This document shows positions 50,883 to 60,311 of a stretch of DNA of 64,000 bases, in pieces. Made by a program: the position numbers and the translations under genes. Origin of the DNA: JAVBLP01 sp052034625 (GTDB lineage Bacteria; Elusimicrobiota; Endomicrobiia; Endomicrobiales; Endomicrobiaceae); contig JBPOII010000004.1 of NCBI GenBank assembly GCA_052034625.1, positions 1-64,000 on the forward strand. The letters are read 5' to 3'. Below the pieces are notes generated by a model. That model worked only from the letters and a program-made list of their open reading frames with translations. It was not told the origin of the DNA and searched no databases. Positions within the stretch are counted from its first letter, which is position 1, and every line of letters begins with the position of its first letter.

Positions 50883-51508
50883 TGGCTAAAGTTAAAATAT
50901 GCGGCCTTGCAAATTATAATGATGCTTTAGATGCCACAAATTTAGGCACAGACTTTCTTGGTTTTCATTTCATAAAGGAATCTCCTAAGAAGGTTTCAGA
51001 AAAGCTTGTTATAGATATAATTTCCAAATTGCCGCCTTTTGTAACACCTGTCGGCGTTTTTGCAAATGAAGAGCAGAAAGTAATATCTAAAATAGTAAAA
51101 AAATGCGGTCTTACAAGTGTGCAGTTCAATGGAGAGGAATCTCCTGAATTCTGTAAAGACGCTAAGGGAAATTTTGGAGTGAAAGTTTTCAAATATTTTA
51201 AACTTAAAAATGAAGAAGATATCTCAAATCTTACATCTTATGTCGGAAATGTAGACTATTTTGTTCTTGATATTACTTATGATGACGGAGAAAATGTTAA
51301 GTATAATTATGATTTAGCTTCAAAAGCCGGAAATCTTAATGTTCCGTTCTTTATTTCTGGAATAATAATGCCTGAAGACATAAAAGAGATTTTAGATGAA
51401 GTCGCTCCTTTCGGTATTGAAGGGGATTCCGTAATTGAAAGACTTCCAAAAAGAAAAGATTATGATAAGATGAGCACATTTATTAAATATGCGCATGGTT
51501 TAAAATAA
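50882..51508 (+). CDS. trpF: Phosphoribosylanthranilate isomerase-like protein (divergent TrpF)
   Basis: 208 residues. It keeps VKICGL (catalytic Cys), LGFHFIKESPKKVS, VGVFANE and VLD, which hold the catalytic residues of TrpF. However, the phosphate-binding segments, normally LAGGLNPEN and DVSSGVE, read FISGIIMPEDI and GIEGDSVIE. The position at the end of a his operon, with no other trp gene near, is noted for TrpF in organisms with scattered trp genes. It may still isomerise PRA; a changed substrate is possible. Overlaps hisI by one base. Confidence 0.7.
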   Translation: MAKVKICGLANYNDALDATNLGTDFLGFHFIKESPKKVSEKLVIDIISKLPPFVTPVGVFANEEQKVISKIVKKCGLTSVQFNGEESPEFCKDAKGNFGVKVFKYFKLKNEEDISNLTSYVGNVDYFVLDITYDDGENVKYNYDLASKAGNLNVPFFISGIIMPEDIKEILDEVAPFGIEGDSVIERLPKRKDYDKMSTFIKYAHGLK

Positions 51509-51517
51509 GGAAAAAAA

Positions 51518-52480
51518 ATGCATGAATTTAAAATTGCTAAAGAAACTCTGGAATTGGAAGCTCAAGCTGTAAAAGATCAGATTGAGCATTTGGATGATAA
51601 TTTTGAAAAAGCCGTAAAACTTATAAAAAACTGCAAAGGACGTGTTGTCGTTATGGGGCTTGGAAAATCAGGCCTTATAGGCAGAAAAATATCTGCAACT
51701 ATGTCGTCAGTAGGTATTCCTTCGGCTTTTCTTCACCCTTCTGAAGGTCTTCACGGCGATATAGGAATGATAATGAAAAATGATGTCGTTATAATGCTTT
51801 CCTATTCCGGCGAGACTGATGAAATAAAAAAAGTTCTGCCTGTTTTAAGAAATATGAAAGTAAAACTCATAGTGATGACAGGAAAAGTTAAAGCTCAAGT
51901 GTGGCAGGGATGCGAATGTATAATTGATTGCAGTGTTTCAAAAGAAGCCTGCCCTTATAATCTTGCACCGACAGCTTCTACAACAGCCATGCTTGCAATG
52001 GGCGACGCTCTTGCTCTTACTGTCTCTAATCTTAAAGGTTTTAAGAGGGAACATCTTGCTTTATTCCATCCTTTAGGAGCTATAGGTAAAAAACTCACCA
52101 TGCATGTAAGCGATATTATGAGAAAAGGAAAACAAAACCCAGTAATAAATGAAAATGCAACTGTTGAAGATGCTCTTTTAGTGATGACAGGCACAAGAAT
52201 GGGAGCTACAAGCATAGTAAATGAGACAGGGAAAATCGTAGGATTCTTTACTGACGGCGACCTTAGAAGACATCTTCAAAAAGATGAAAAGATCTTAAAG
52301 AAAAAGATCAACACTCTTATGACAAAAAACCCAAGGACAGTAGGACCAGATATGATGGCTGTTGAAGCCGCCCAAGTCCTTAAAGAGTATAATATTGACA
52401 ATATCCCTGTGGTTGATGCTGATAACAAACCTTTAGGTATTTTAGATCAAGGCGATCTTTTGGCAGAAGGGATTTCATGA
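51518..52480 (+). CDS. kdsD: D-arabinose 5-phosphate isomerase
   Basis: 320 residues: a SIS domain (about 1-190; MGLGKSGLIGRKISATMSSVGIPS and DVVIMLSYSGETDEI) and two CBS domains (about 205-320; MRKGKQNPVI, FTDGDLRRHL and DNIPVVDADNKPLGILDQGDLL). This is the KpsF/KdsD/GutQ family, which makes arabinose 5-phosphate for Kdo, required in LPS. It fits the Gram-negative envelope genes in the window. SD AAGGAAA; it lies 9 bp after trpF. Confidence 0.93.
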   Translation: MHEFKIAKETLELEAQAVKDQIEHLDDNFEKAVKLIKNCKGRVVVMGLGKSGLIGRKISATMSSVGIPSAFLHPSEGLHGDIGMIMKNDVVIMLSYSGETDEIKKVLPVLRNMKVKLIVMTGKVKAQVWQGCECIIDCSVSKEACPYNLAPTASTTAMLAMGDALALTVSNLKGFKREHLALFHPLGAIGKKLTMHVSDIMRKGKQNPVINENATVEDALLVMTGTRMGATSIVNETGKIVGFFTDGDLRRHLQKDEKILKKKINTLMTKNPRTVGPDMMAVEAAQVLKEYNIDNIPVVDADNKPLGILDQGDLLAEGIS

Positions 52481-52510
52481 AAAACAAAGAGAAGTACGGA
52501 GGATAATAAA

Positions 52511-53317
52511 ATGACAACAAATCTTGCAAGCCAGTCTACAAAAAAAGGGCTGCCGGCGGGTATTTGGACAAAATGTAAAAAATGTGAACACATTCTTCTT
52601 CAGAAAGATTTTGAAGAAAACCTTATGATTTGTTCAAAGTGCGGTTATTATGCCAGACTTAATGCCCGCAAAAGGATAGAGATAACAGTAGATAAAGGAA
52701 GTTTTAAAGAGATGGACAAGGATATGAAGCCTGTCGATTTCCTTAAATTCCCCGGATATAGTGATAAAATAAAAAAATCTAATTCTAACGATGCGATAGT
52801 TACCGGTGAAGCTAAAATTAACGGTTATCCGGTTATGATGGCAGTTATGGATTTTGAATTCATGGGCGGAAGCATGGGTTCTGTCGTAGGTGAAAAAACA
52901 GTAAGAGCGATAGAAGCCGCCATTGAAAAAAAGTACCCTGTAATAATTGTATCGGCTTCAGGCGGTGCAAGAATGCAGGAAGGCATAATATCACTTATGC
53001 AGATGGGAAAGACAAGTGCCGCTCTTGCAAGACTTGCGGACCAAGGGCTTCCTTATATATCTTTACTTACAGATCCTACTACAGGCGGAGTAGCTGCAAG
53101 TTTTGCTATGCTTGGCGATATAAATATAGCAGAACCTAAAGCTTTGATAGGTTTTGCCGGACCAAGAGTTATTGAACAAACCATAAGACAACAGCTTCCG
53201 GAAGGATTTCAATTGTCTGAGTTTTTGGAAAAGCACGGTATGGTAGATATAGTAGCCGAAAGAAAAGAGATAAGAGATGTCCTTACAAAAGTATTGAAGT
53301 TTTTTTCTAAAAAATAA
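52511..53317 (+). CDS. accD: Acetyl-CoA carboxylase carboxyltransferase subunit beta
   Basis: 268 residues. The N-terminal zinc ribbon uses C22, C25, C41 and C44 (CKKC and CSKC). The carboxyltransferase domain has MDFEFMGGSMGSVVGEK, SASGGARMQEG, DPTTGGVAASFA and AEPKALIGFAGPRVIEQT. It transfers CO2 from biotin on AccB to acetyl-CoA together with AccA. The gene is 30 bp after kdsD with SD GGAGG, and it overlaps folC by one base, the common accD-folC pairing. Confidence 0.97.
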   Translation: MTTNLASQSTKKGLPAGIWTKCKKCEHILLQKDFEENLMICSKCGYYARLNARKRIEITVDKGSFKEMDKDMKPVDFLKFPGYSDKIKKSNSNDAIVTGEAKINGYPVMMAVMDFEFMGGSMGSVVGEKTVRAIEAAIEKKYPVIIVSASGGARMQEGIISLMQMGKTSAALARLADQGLPYISLLTDPTTGGVAASFAMLGDINIAEPKALIGFAGPRVIEQTIRQQLPEGFQLSEFLEKHGMVDIVAERKEIRDVLTKVLKFFSKK

Positions 53318-54558
53318 TGTTTTTCAGCTCTTTAAAAGAATATGAAGGGATGAGGCCTGGACTTTCAAGAATAAAAGCTTTTCTTAAAAGTATCGGAAAC
53401 CCTCAGGATAAAATGAAGTATATTCATATTGCCGGAACGAATGGTAAAGGTTCAACAGCATCTTTTATAGCTGAAGCTTTGCTTGCCAACGGTTATAAGA
53501 CGGCTTTATATACTTCTCCTCATCTTAGGGATATTACCGAAAGAATAAAATATAACGGTAAGAATATACCTAAAAAGGTTTTTAAAAAACTTGCTTTAAA
53601 ATATATTAAGCAAGCTGAAAAGTTTAAGCTTACTTATTTTGAATACCTTACCGCTATAGCTTTTATATATTTCTTTGAAAAAAGAACAGAAATAGCGGTT
53701 GTTGAAACCGGTCTTGGCGGAAGATTTGATGCTACGAATATAATTAAAAGACCATTAATTTCAGTAATAACATCAATAGCATTAGATCATCAGGAAATAC
53801 TCGGGAATTCAATAAAAGAAATAGCTTTTGAAAAAGCCGGAATAATAAAAAAGGGAGCGGAAACGGTTTGCGGAAAACTCCCTGCAGCGGCACTTGAAAT
53901 AATTGAACAAAAAACAAAACCTTTTGTTTTTAATAGAGATTTTAAGATCTGTAATTTAAAATATGAAAGCGTGTCAAAGGCACAGAAATTTGATTATTTC
54001 GGCATAAAGAACTTTAAAGATATAAACATAAGTCTTTTAGGAAAGTATCAAGCTGAAAATGCGGCTGTTGCTTTATATTGTATAGAGCTTTTGTCTTATA
54101 AGGGATATATATTTGATGAAAAACTTATCAGGAAAAGTTTTTCTCAAACGAAATGGCCTGCAAGACTTGATATACGAAGGATAAAAGAAAAAAATATTGA
54201 ACTTATTATAGACGGTTCTCATAATGAACAGGGAATAAATGCATTCTTGTCATTTTGGAAACAAAGCATCTATGCAAAAGAAAAACAAACTTTTATTTTT
54301 GCCGCGATGCGTGAAAAAAATTATAAAAAAATAATAAGAAAAATAGCCCCTTATGCAAAAAAGATCATTTTGCCTGATTTTGGAAATGAAAGGGCTGTAA
54401 AATATGATTTACTGAAAGCTGAATTTGAGTTATATGGAATAAGGACGCTTAGGGCAGATTCACCAAAGAAAGCTCTTGAAATGTTAAAAAAGAATGAAAC
54501 TGCAGTTGTCCTGGGCTCCTTATATCTGGCCGGAGAAATATTAAAAATTTTAAAATAG
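53317..54558 (+). CDS. folC: Folylpolyglutamate synthase/dihydrofolate synthase
   Basis: 413 residues of the Mur ligase fold. The P-loop GTNGKGSTA is at 40-48, with TSPHL, the VVETGLGGRFDATN block and SITSIALDHQEILG. Later blocks are KWPARLD and DGSHNEQGI. It adds glutamates to folates, and in some lineages also joins dihydropteroate and glutamate. The one-base overlap with accD shows coupling. The 10-bp gap before the ROK kinase gene contains AGAGG. Confidence 0.93.
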   Translation: MFFSSLKEYEGMRPGLSRIKAFLKSIGNPQDKMKYIHIAGTNGKGSTASFIAEALLANGYKTALYTSPHLRDITERIKYNGKNIPKKVFKKLALKYIKQAEKFKLTYFEYLTAIAFIYFFEKRTEIAVVETGLGGRFDATNIIKRPLISVITSIALDHQEILGNSIKEIAFEKAGIIKKGAETVCGKLPAAALEIIEQKTKPFVFNRDFKICNLKYESVSKAQKFDYFGIKNFKDINISLLGKYQAENAAVALYCIELLSYKGYIFDEKLIRKSFSQTKWPARLDIRRIKEKNIELIIDGSHNEQGINAFLSFWKQSIYAKEKQTFIFAAMREKNYKKIIRKIAPYAKKIILPDFGNERAVKYDLLKAEFELYGIRTLRADSPKKALEMLKKNETAVVLGSLYLAGEILKILK

Positions 54559-54567
54559 AGGAATAAA

Positions 54568-55521
54568 ATGTCTAAAGAAATTTTTTTGGGTATTGATATG
54601 GGCGGGACTCATATTAAAATCGCTATTGTAGACTCTAAAGGCTTGATAATTGATGAGACTATGATCGATACGGATATATCTGAAAGACCGATCAATGTAA
54701 TAAAGAATATTGTTTCAAAAGCTTCCGAAATGCCAAGCTATTCTAAAGCAAAAAGTATAGGTGTTGGCATAGCCGGAGATATTGATTGTGATAAAGGTAT
54801 TGTCCGCTTTTCGCCTAATCTGCCAAAATGGAAAAAATTTCCTCTTAAAGAAACTCTTGAAAAACTTACAAAAAAGAAAACATTTGTTGACAATGATGCA
54901 AATACCGCAGCCATCGGCGCTTTTTGGCTTGATACGAAAGGTAAATCTTCAAGTCTTATATGTGTTACTCTCGGCACAGGTGTAGGCGGAGGTCTTATAT
55001 TTTGGAAAAAACTTTATCACGGAATAAGCTGCACTGCCGGAGAGATAGGCCATATTACAATTAATCCTGACGGGATAAAATGCAAATGCGGCAATAACGG
55101 CTGCATAGAAACTTATATGGGAGCTAATTATATTTCAGCTTTCGCTAAAGAATATTTAAAAAAACACAGCTCGAAAACCATTGATACGCTTGTTCAAGGC
55201 AATCATTCTAAGATTACTCCTAAAATTATTTCGGAAGCTGCTGCAAAAGGCGATAAAACGGCAATTGATATATGGAAAGACAGAGGCATAAAGCTTGGCA
55301 TTTTTCTTGCAGGACTTATAAATTTTGCAAATCCGGAGACTATAGTTTTATGCGGCGGCGTAAGCCAGGCTGGAAAATATCTTATTGCCCCTGCTAAAAA
55401 AGAGATAGAAAAAAGAGCATTTAAAACGGCTTCTAAATCCTGTAAAATTATAGTTTCGCATTATACGCATAAGCTTGGCGTAGTAGGTGCGGCAATGTTA
55501 CCACAACATACTCTTAAATGA
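54568..55521 (+). CDS. ROK family sugar kinase, glucokinase-like
   Basis: 317 residues with the ATP-binding start GIDMGGTHIKIAIVD, the second block VTLGTGVGGGLIF, the EIGHITI motif with the catalytic-region His, and a zinc site CKCGNNGC (C172, C174, C179). This is the ROK kinase form, usually glucokinase or N-acetylglucosamine/mannosamine kinase. The location after folC and before the lptD-like gene gives no substrate. The stop overlaps the next start by 4 bases. Confidence 0.88.
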   Translation: MSKEIFLGIDMGGTHIKIAIVDSKGLIIDETMIDTDISERPINVIKNIVSKASEMPSYSKAKSIGVGIAGDIDCDKGIVRFSPNLPKWKKFPLKETLEKLTKKKTFVDNDANTAAIGAFWLDTKGKSSSLICVTLGTGVGGGLIFWKKLYHGISCTAGEIGHITINPDGIKCKCGNNGCIETYMGANYISAFAKEYLKKHSSKTIDTLVQGNHSKITPKIISEAAAKGDKTAIDIWKDRGIKLGIFLAGLINFANPETIVLCGGVSQAGKYLIAPAKKEIEKRAFKTASKSCKIIVSHYTHKLGVVGAAMLPQHTLK

Positions 55522-57548
55522 GAAATTTCCTTATTAGAAAGATCATCATTACAAGTGTCTTAATTATTTTTTCTGTTATGCGCGTTTGCGCTTATCAGGT
55601 GGATATTTCCGCTGATAATCTTGAATATGACCAAAATTACGGCACAATTTCGGCTGACGGTAATGTTGTACTTACTTGGCAAAGGAAAAAAGTTTATGCC
55701 GAACATGTCAATTTTATCCTTGAAGAAAAGATAATGAATGCTTCCGGCAGCGTAAAGATAGAAGAAGAAGGAAATGCTTTTTTTGCCAAAAATATAACCT
55801 ATTACTTTGATGATGAAAAAGGCGAAATACGCGATGTTACTGCTCACTCTTCTCTGATTTTTATGCGCTCTGAAAGCATGGTAAGGGAAGATAAAAACTC
55901 TTATGCCGTAAACAATATAAAAATTTCACATTGCGACCTTGACCAACCGCATACTTATTTTAAAGCCAAAAGAGGAAAAATAACTTTAAATGAGAGGGTT
56001 ACCATATATAATCCTATATTTTATATAGGCAAGATCCCAATTTTTTATCTTCCTATAGTTACAAAATCGCTTAAAGGCGGCCGCGGCATTTCTTCAAATC
56101 TTGATTTTTATATTGAACCGGGTTATACAAGCAATGGCGGTTTAGGCGTAAAATCATATGCAAGCTACAGATTCTCAGATGCTTTTAAAGGCAAAGTCTT
56201 GTTTGATTATTATGGTTCTCGCGGATGGGGTTATGGTACGGAATTCAGTTATTTTGCAAAGAATGCAAAAGGGAGTATATATGCTTATAATATTAATGAT
56301 CTAAGTACAGGTACTGAAAGATGGACAATCAGACCTTATTATTGGCAGAGAATAAATCAAGAGTGGACATTACAATCACAAGCACAATTTATAAGCGACA
56401 GAGATTTTAATAATATGTATAATCAGAGCGATTGGGAAAGAAATAAAAACACTCTGCACTCTTATGCATCTCTTACAAGACAAGGAAAATCTTCAAGCCT
56501 TATGATGCTTATACAGCGTTATGATACATATCAAAACGGTGAATATGAAACGACTTCAATAACTTTACCTCAGGTAAACTTTACTTATTATCCTAAAAAA
56601 ATATTTTTCGGACTTACAAACAGCTTTAATCTTGTTTACAATAATCAATATCAAAATTATGGCGGCAGTATTCTTGAGAACTTCTTTTATAAAAATACCG
56701 TAAATGCCACATACACTCTTACAAGGGATTTTAGATTCGGAAGAAAACTCACATTAAAGCCTTCAATAGGAATAATGGAAGAGTGGTATGACAAAGACAA
56801 TACATCTTCCGTCGTAAATAATTTTCTTACAAGATATTTCGGATCTTTGAATTCAAGGCTCAGAGTTACAAGATGGATGGATTGGAATATAAATTATTCG
56901 CTAAGGACAAGGACTGAAAATAATTCACTTACTATTGATACTGCTGCTAATGATTACGGCATAGAAACAAGCCTTCTTTCTTTTACCAATTATATGTATA
57001 TAGGAAACAGAACTACAGTCAGGAATTTCTTTTCATATAATTTCAAAGATAACCGAATAGCAAACCCTGTCAGATGGTCACCTTTTATTACTGAACTTAC
57101 TTATACACCGAAATATTATATTACTGCTTATTTAAGACAGGCACAGCAGGTTGAACCGGAAGTTAAGTTCCAATCATTACAAATGGATATTTCAATAGGA
57201 GAACTTGAAAAAGCTTTCTTTAATTTAGGGGCTTTTTATCAGGATTACCGCCGAGATGAGCTTGATAACACTTTGGGATTTGGTTTGTGGCTTAATCCTA
57301 AATGGCGTTTAGATTATAATATAAGGACAACGATGAAAACAGACGGTTCATATATAAAAATGAATGAACATGAGTTTAAGATTTACAGAGATTTACACTG
57401 TTATAATGTTGGTGCTGTTTGGAAGATCAGAGGTGTATATCACGAAGTATTCTTCAAATTTGACATAAAAACAAATATGCCTTTTAACAGGGCTCAGGCG
57501 GACAAACAGTATGCTCAAGAGGAACAGATCTTTTATCCTTGGCGTTAA
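55518..57548 (+). CDS. lptD: LPS assembly outer-membrane protein LptD-like
   Basis: 676 residues with a signal peptide (first ~27). Residues about 28-150 form an OstA/LptA-like domain: VDISADNLEYDQNYGTISADG, VYAEHVNFILEEKIMNASG, YYFDDEKGEIRDV. The rest is a long series of amphipathic strands with Tyr/Trp/Arg, as in an LptD barrel, but no C-terminal aromatic end is evident (ends FYPWR). It places LPS in the outer leaflet together with LptE. A tie with the lptF/lptG pair of this window is natural. No disulfide cysteine pairs as in E. coli were noticed; few Cys are present. Confidence 0.85.
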   Translation: MRNFLIRKIIITSVLIIFSVMRVCAYQVDISADNLEYDQNYGTISADGNVVLTWQRKKVYAEHVNFILEEKIMNASGSVKIEEEGNAFFAKNITYYFDDEKGEIRDVTAHSSLIFMRSESMVREDKNSYAVNNIKISHCDLDQPHTYFKAKRGKITLNERVTIYNPIFYIGKIPIFYLPIVTKSLKGGRGISSNLDFYIEPGYTSNGGLGVKSYASYRFSDAFKGKVLFDYYGSRGWGYGTEFSYFAKNAKGSIYAYNINDLSTGTERWTIRPYYWQRINQEWTLQSQAQFISDRDFNNMYNQSDWERNKNTLHSYASLTRQGKSSSLMMLIQRYDTYQNGEYETTSITLPQVNFTYYPKKIFFGLTNSFNLVYNNQYQNYGGSILENFFYKNTVNATYTLTRDFRFGRKLTLKPSIGIMEEWYDKDNTSSVVNNFLTRYFGSLNSRLRVTRWMDWNINYSLRTRTENNSLTIDTAANDYGIETSLLSFTNYMYIGNRTTVRNFFSYNFKDNRIANPVRWSPFITELTYTPKYYITAYLRQAQQVEPEVKFQSLQMDISIGELEKAFFNLGAFYQDYRRDELDNTLGFGLWLNPKWRLDYNIRTTMKTDGSYIKMNEHEFKIYRDLHCYNVGAVWKIRGVYHEVFFKFDIKTNMPFNRAQADKQYAQEEQIFYPWR

Positions 57549-57590
57549 TATAAAAAAATAGTACAATAATAAGAAATAATGGAGGGTAAA

Positions 57591-58589
57591 ATGAAATTAT
57601 TTATTACAGGCGGGGCCGGTTTTATAGGTTCAAACTTTATAAGATATATCCTTCAAAAATATCCAAAATATAAAATAATAAACTATGACAAATTGACATA
57701 TGCAGGAAATCTTGACAATCTCCGAGATATTGAGAAGGATCCCAGATATAAATTCATAAAAGGCGATATTTGCGATTATAAACTTGTAAGCAAACATACA
57801 AAGGGCGTTGATGCAATAATAAATTTTGCGGCAGAAACTCATGTAGACCGTTCAATACTGAATGCAGACCAATTCATACAAACAGCTGTTAACGGCACTT
57901 TTTCTCTTTTGGAAGCTTCCCGTTTGCACAATATAAAGAAGTTCATACATATATCGACCGATGAAGTTTACGGCAGTATTCTTAAAGGTTCTTTTACCGA
58001 GAACTCTCCTTTACAGCCTAACAGCCCTTATTCTGCGGCTAAAGCCTCTTCGGATCTGCTAGTACGTTCTTATTTCATAACTTACGGGCTTCCGGCAATA
58101 ATAACAAGATGTTCAAATAATTACGGTCCTTATCAATATCCCGAAAAGATCATTCCCTTATTTGTAACCAATGCGATGGACAATATCTCTCTGCCGCTTT
58201 ATGGCGACGGTAAAAATGTAAGAGACTGGCTTTATGTTTTAGACCACTGCCGCGGCATCGACATAGTTTTACATAAAGGTAAAAACGGAGAAGTTTATAA
58301 TATTGGCGGCGGCGTTGAGATGACAAATATCGAGCTTACAAAAACCGTACTTAAAATAATGGGAAAACCGCAAAGCCTTATAAAGAAAGTTGCGGACAGA
58401 CCCGGGCATGACAGACGCTATTCCATAGACTGTTCAAAAATAGAAAAACTCGGCTATAAACCGATGTATTCTTTTGACAAAGCTTTGAAAGAAACTATTG
58501 AATGGTATATGAAAAATGAAAAAATTTGGCGTAAACTGAAAGATCAAGATTATAAAAAATATTATTCAAAACAATATAAAACAAAATAA
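57591..58589 (+). CDS. rfbB: dTDP-glucose 4,6-dehydratase
   Basis: 332 residues from the ATG at 57591, set by SD GGAGGG; an ATG at 57579 lies before that SD and is unlikely. The Rossmann motif TGGAGFIG is at 6-13, the catalytic triad segment is STDEVYG (T123, D124, E125) and Y147/K151 form YxxxK. It converts dTDP-glucose to the 4-keto-6-deoxy sugar, the first step to rhamnose and related sugars. rfbA, rfbC and rfbD are not seen nearby. It precedes the Tad locus by 126 bp, in which I see no clear terminator. Confidence 0.93.
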   Translation: MKLFITGGAGFIGSNFIRYILQKYPKYKIINYDKLTYAGNLDNLRDIEKDPRYKFIKGDICDYKLVSKHTKGVDAIINFAAETHVDRSILNADQFIQTAVNGTFSLLEASRLHNIKKFIHISTDEVYGSILKGSFTENSPLQPNSPYSAAKASSDLLVRSYFITYGLPAIITRCSNNYGPYQYPEKIIPLFVTNAMDNISLPLYGDGKNVRDWLYVLDHCRGIDIVLHKGKNGEVYNIGGGVEMTNIELTKTVLKIMGKPQSLIKKVADRPGHDRRYSIDCSKIEKLGYKPMYSFDKALKETIEWYMKNEKIWRKLKDQDYKKYYSKQYKTK

Positions 58590-58715
58590 TATCAGTTATA
58601 CTTCACGATATTGCATCTCTGATAAAACTGAAATATAGCATTTGCTTATTCAGTCTTATACTACAAATAACACATCATTGGAAAACTGAAAAGTAAACAT
58701 TCCAAAGAATGACAA

Positions 58716-59258
58716 ATGTTTATTTTTAAATGTTCTGGAAAATCAAAAGGACAATCTCTTGTTGAGGCGGCTCTTACAGCACCTTTAATTGTATTTTTCC
58801 TGTTTATCATTATATGGTTTGCGGGGGTAATGCTTACATGGCAACAAATAACCGGTGCAGCAAGATATGGCACCGATATGATAGCTTATACGGACTTCAG
58901 CAAAAATTCCATAGAGAACAATATCAGAAATTATCTATGCCATAGGAATACTATAGGCAGAACTTTAAATCCTGACAGAAATATTTTGGATATTAATGTA
59001 AATATAAATGATCAAAAGCCCATGGATTACACATTAAGCATAAAAAACATTCAAAGTTTTAATCCTCTTAATTTTTTGGAACAGATACAGGGGATTGCTC
59101 CGGGATTTATAGCCGAAAAATCTTCTGTTATTATAACTTATAAATATAAGCTGCCTCGCATTTTAAGGACAACAGGCAGAGAGTTTTTAGAGATAAAAGC
59201 ACGTTCTGAAGTTTTGAGCGGTTTTGGCGGAGCCGGTCAAAGAAAAAGACGTGAATAA
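58716..59258 (+). CDS. TadE-like pilus assembly protein
   Basis: 180 residues with the N-terminal TadE/TadG signature: a KGQSLVEAALTAPLIVFFLFIIIWF stretch in which a glycine precedes the hydrophobic segment and a Glu is at position 5 after the likely cleavage. This is a pseudopilin-like class III signal and single transmembrane helix (about 17-37). The remainder is periplasmic and unrecognised. It lies right before the Flp pilin and the tad genes, so it is a minor pilin or anchor of the pilus. The ATG at 58716 lacks a clear SD. Confidence 0.75.
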   Translation: MFIFKCSGKSKGQSLVEAALTAPLIVFFLFIIIWFAGVMLTWQQITGAARYGTDMIAYTDFSKNSIENNIRNYLCHRNTIGRTLNPDRNILDINVNINDQKPMDYTLSIKNIQSFNPLNFLEQIQGIAPGFIAEKSSVIITYKYKLPRILRTTGREFLEIKARSEVLSGFGGAGQRKRRE

Positions 59259-59286
59259 AAACAAAGGTAAAAAAGGAGACTTAAAA

Positions 59287-59469
59287 ATGTTGAATTTCAG
59301 ATGGTTGAAAAACAAAAGAGGGCAGGGAATGGTAGAGTATATTTTGATAGTGGCTGTTGTAGTCGGTATTATCTTTGGTGCTTATAAGATTATGGGCGGT
59401 AAAGTAAAATCTCAATTCGAAGGTGCGACAGAAACTATAGCTACCGCAAATATAGCGGATGACAAATGA
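59287..59469 (+). CDS. flp: Flp/Fap-type pilin
   Basis: 60 residues from the ATG at 59287, 7 nt after AAAGGAG. The prepilin signature is KNKRG then QGMVEYILIV: cleavage after Gly would leave a mature N-terminus with Glu at position 5 and Tyr at 6, as in Flp pilins. A hydrophobic helix and a short hydrophilic tail follow. It is the major fibre subunit for the tad system. An in-frame ATG at 59224 inside tadE is not the start. The stop overlaps the cpaB frame. Confidence 0.88.
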   Translation: MLNFRWLKNKRGQGMVEYILIVAVVVGIIFGAYKIMGGKVKSQFEGATETIATANIADDK

Positions 59470-60310
59470 TCTTATGAGAAAAACAATATTATTAGCGATA
59501 ATTTTTGCACTTCTTGCGGGAGTTTTCACCTATATGTATTTAGCTGAACTTGAAGCTAAATATAGAACAATGGCAGAGCCTGTAAAAGTTATAACGGCAA
59601 ATCAAAGGATGCCTCAGGGAACTATAATTAAAAAAAACATGCTTGGCGAAAAAGTAATGCCGAAAGAGTATATACAGCCAAAAGTATTTACAAATGCGGA
59701 AAGCCTTTTTACAAAAGACGGAACCCCTGCCTATATTTCGCTCAATACTATTGAAGCCGGAGAACAGATACTTTCAAGTAAAGTATCGCTTACCGGAAGT
59801 GATATAGGAATAGCAAATATAATACCTGAAGGCAAAAAAGCACTTGCAGTAAATTTTGACAGCGAGAGTTCAAGCATAATAAAGCCGGGCAGTACTATAG
59901 ATATACTAAGTATTATTGATTATGCAGATAATAATAAACAATATCAGGAATCTGTTCATATTATTGCACAAAATATACTTGTACTTGCCGTCGGCAGCGA
60001 CTATATCGGTGCACCCAGGAGCAAAGACAGTGATAATTCACAGCGTTCACCTGTAATTACGTTATCCGTTACTGTAGAAGAAGCACAGACCATATTGCTT
60101 GCGGCCGATAAAGGAACACTTAAATATATTATAAGACCTGCCGGCGAGACAGAGATAAATGACATAAAACCTTTGAAAATCTCTAATATTATAAATGATA
60201 TATCTACTGACCGCCAAAATTCATCAGCAAGGCAAAGTTCAAGTTCATTAAACAAAAGTCAAAAAGAAGCTCTTGAACTTATAAATAAATATGTAGCTGA
60301 AGGCAGATAA
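59459..60310 (+). CDS. cpaB: Flp pilus assembly protein CpaB/RcpC
   Basis: 283 residues with an N-terminal membrane anchor (KTILLAIIFALLAGVFTYMYL), an SAF-like domain (PVKVITANQRMPQGTIIKKNMLGEKVMPKEY) and the RcpC/CpaB domain (EGKKALAVNFDSESSSIIKPGSTIDIL and VTLSVTVEEAQTILLAADKGTLKYIIRP). It acts in the periplasm with the secretin in Tad pilus biogenesis. The start may be 59459 or the ATG at 59474; both overlap or adjoin the pilin gene, so translation is coupled. No secretin gene (cpaC) follows in this window. Confidence 0.9.
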   Translation: MTNDLMRKTILLAIIFALLAGVFTYMYLAELEAKYRTMAEPVKVITANQRMPQGTIIKKNMLGEKVMPKEYIQPKVFTNAESLFTKDGTPAYISLNTIEAGEQILSSKVSLTGSDIGIANIIPEGKKALAVNFDSESSSIIKPGSTIDILSIIDYADNNKQYQESVHIIAQNILVLAVGSDYIGAPRSKDSDNSQRSPVITLSVTVEEAQTILLAADKGTLKYIIRPAGETEINDIKPLKISNIINDISTDRQNSSARQSSSSLNKSQKEALELINKYVAEGR

Positions 60311-60311
60311 A

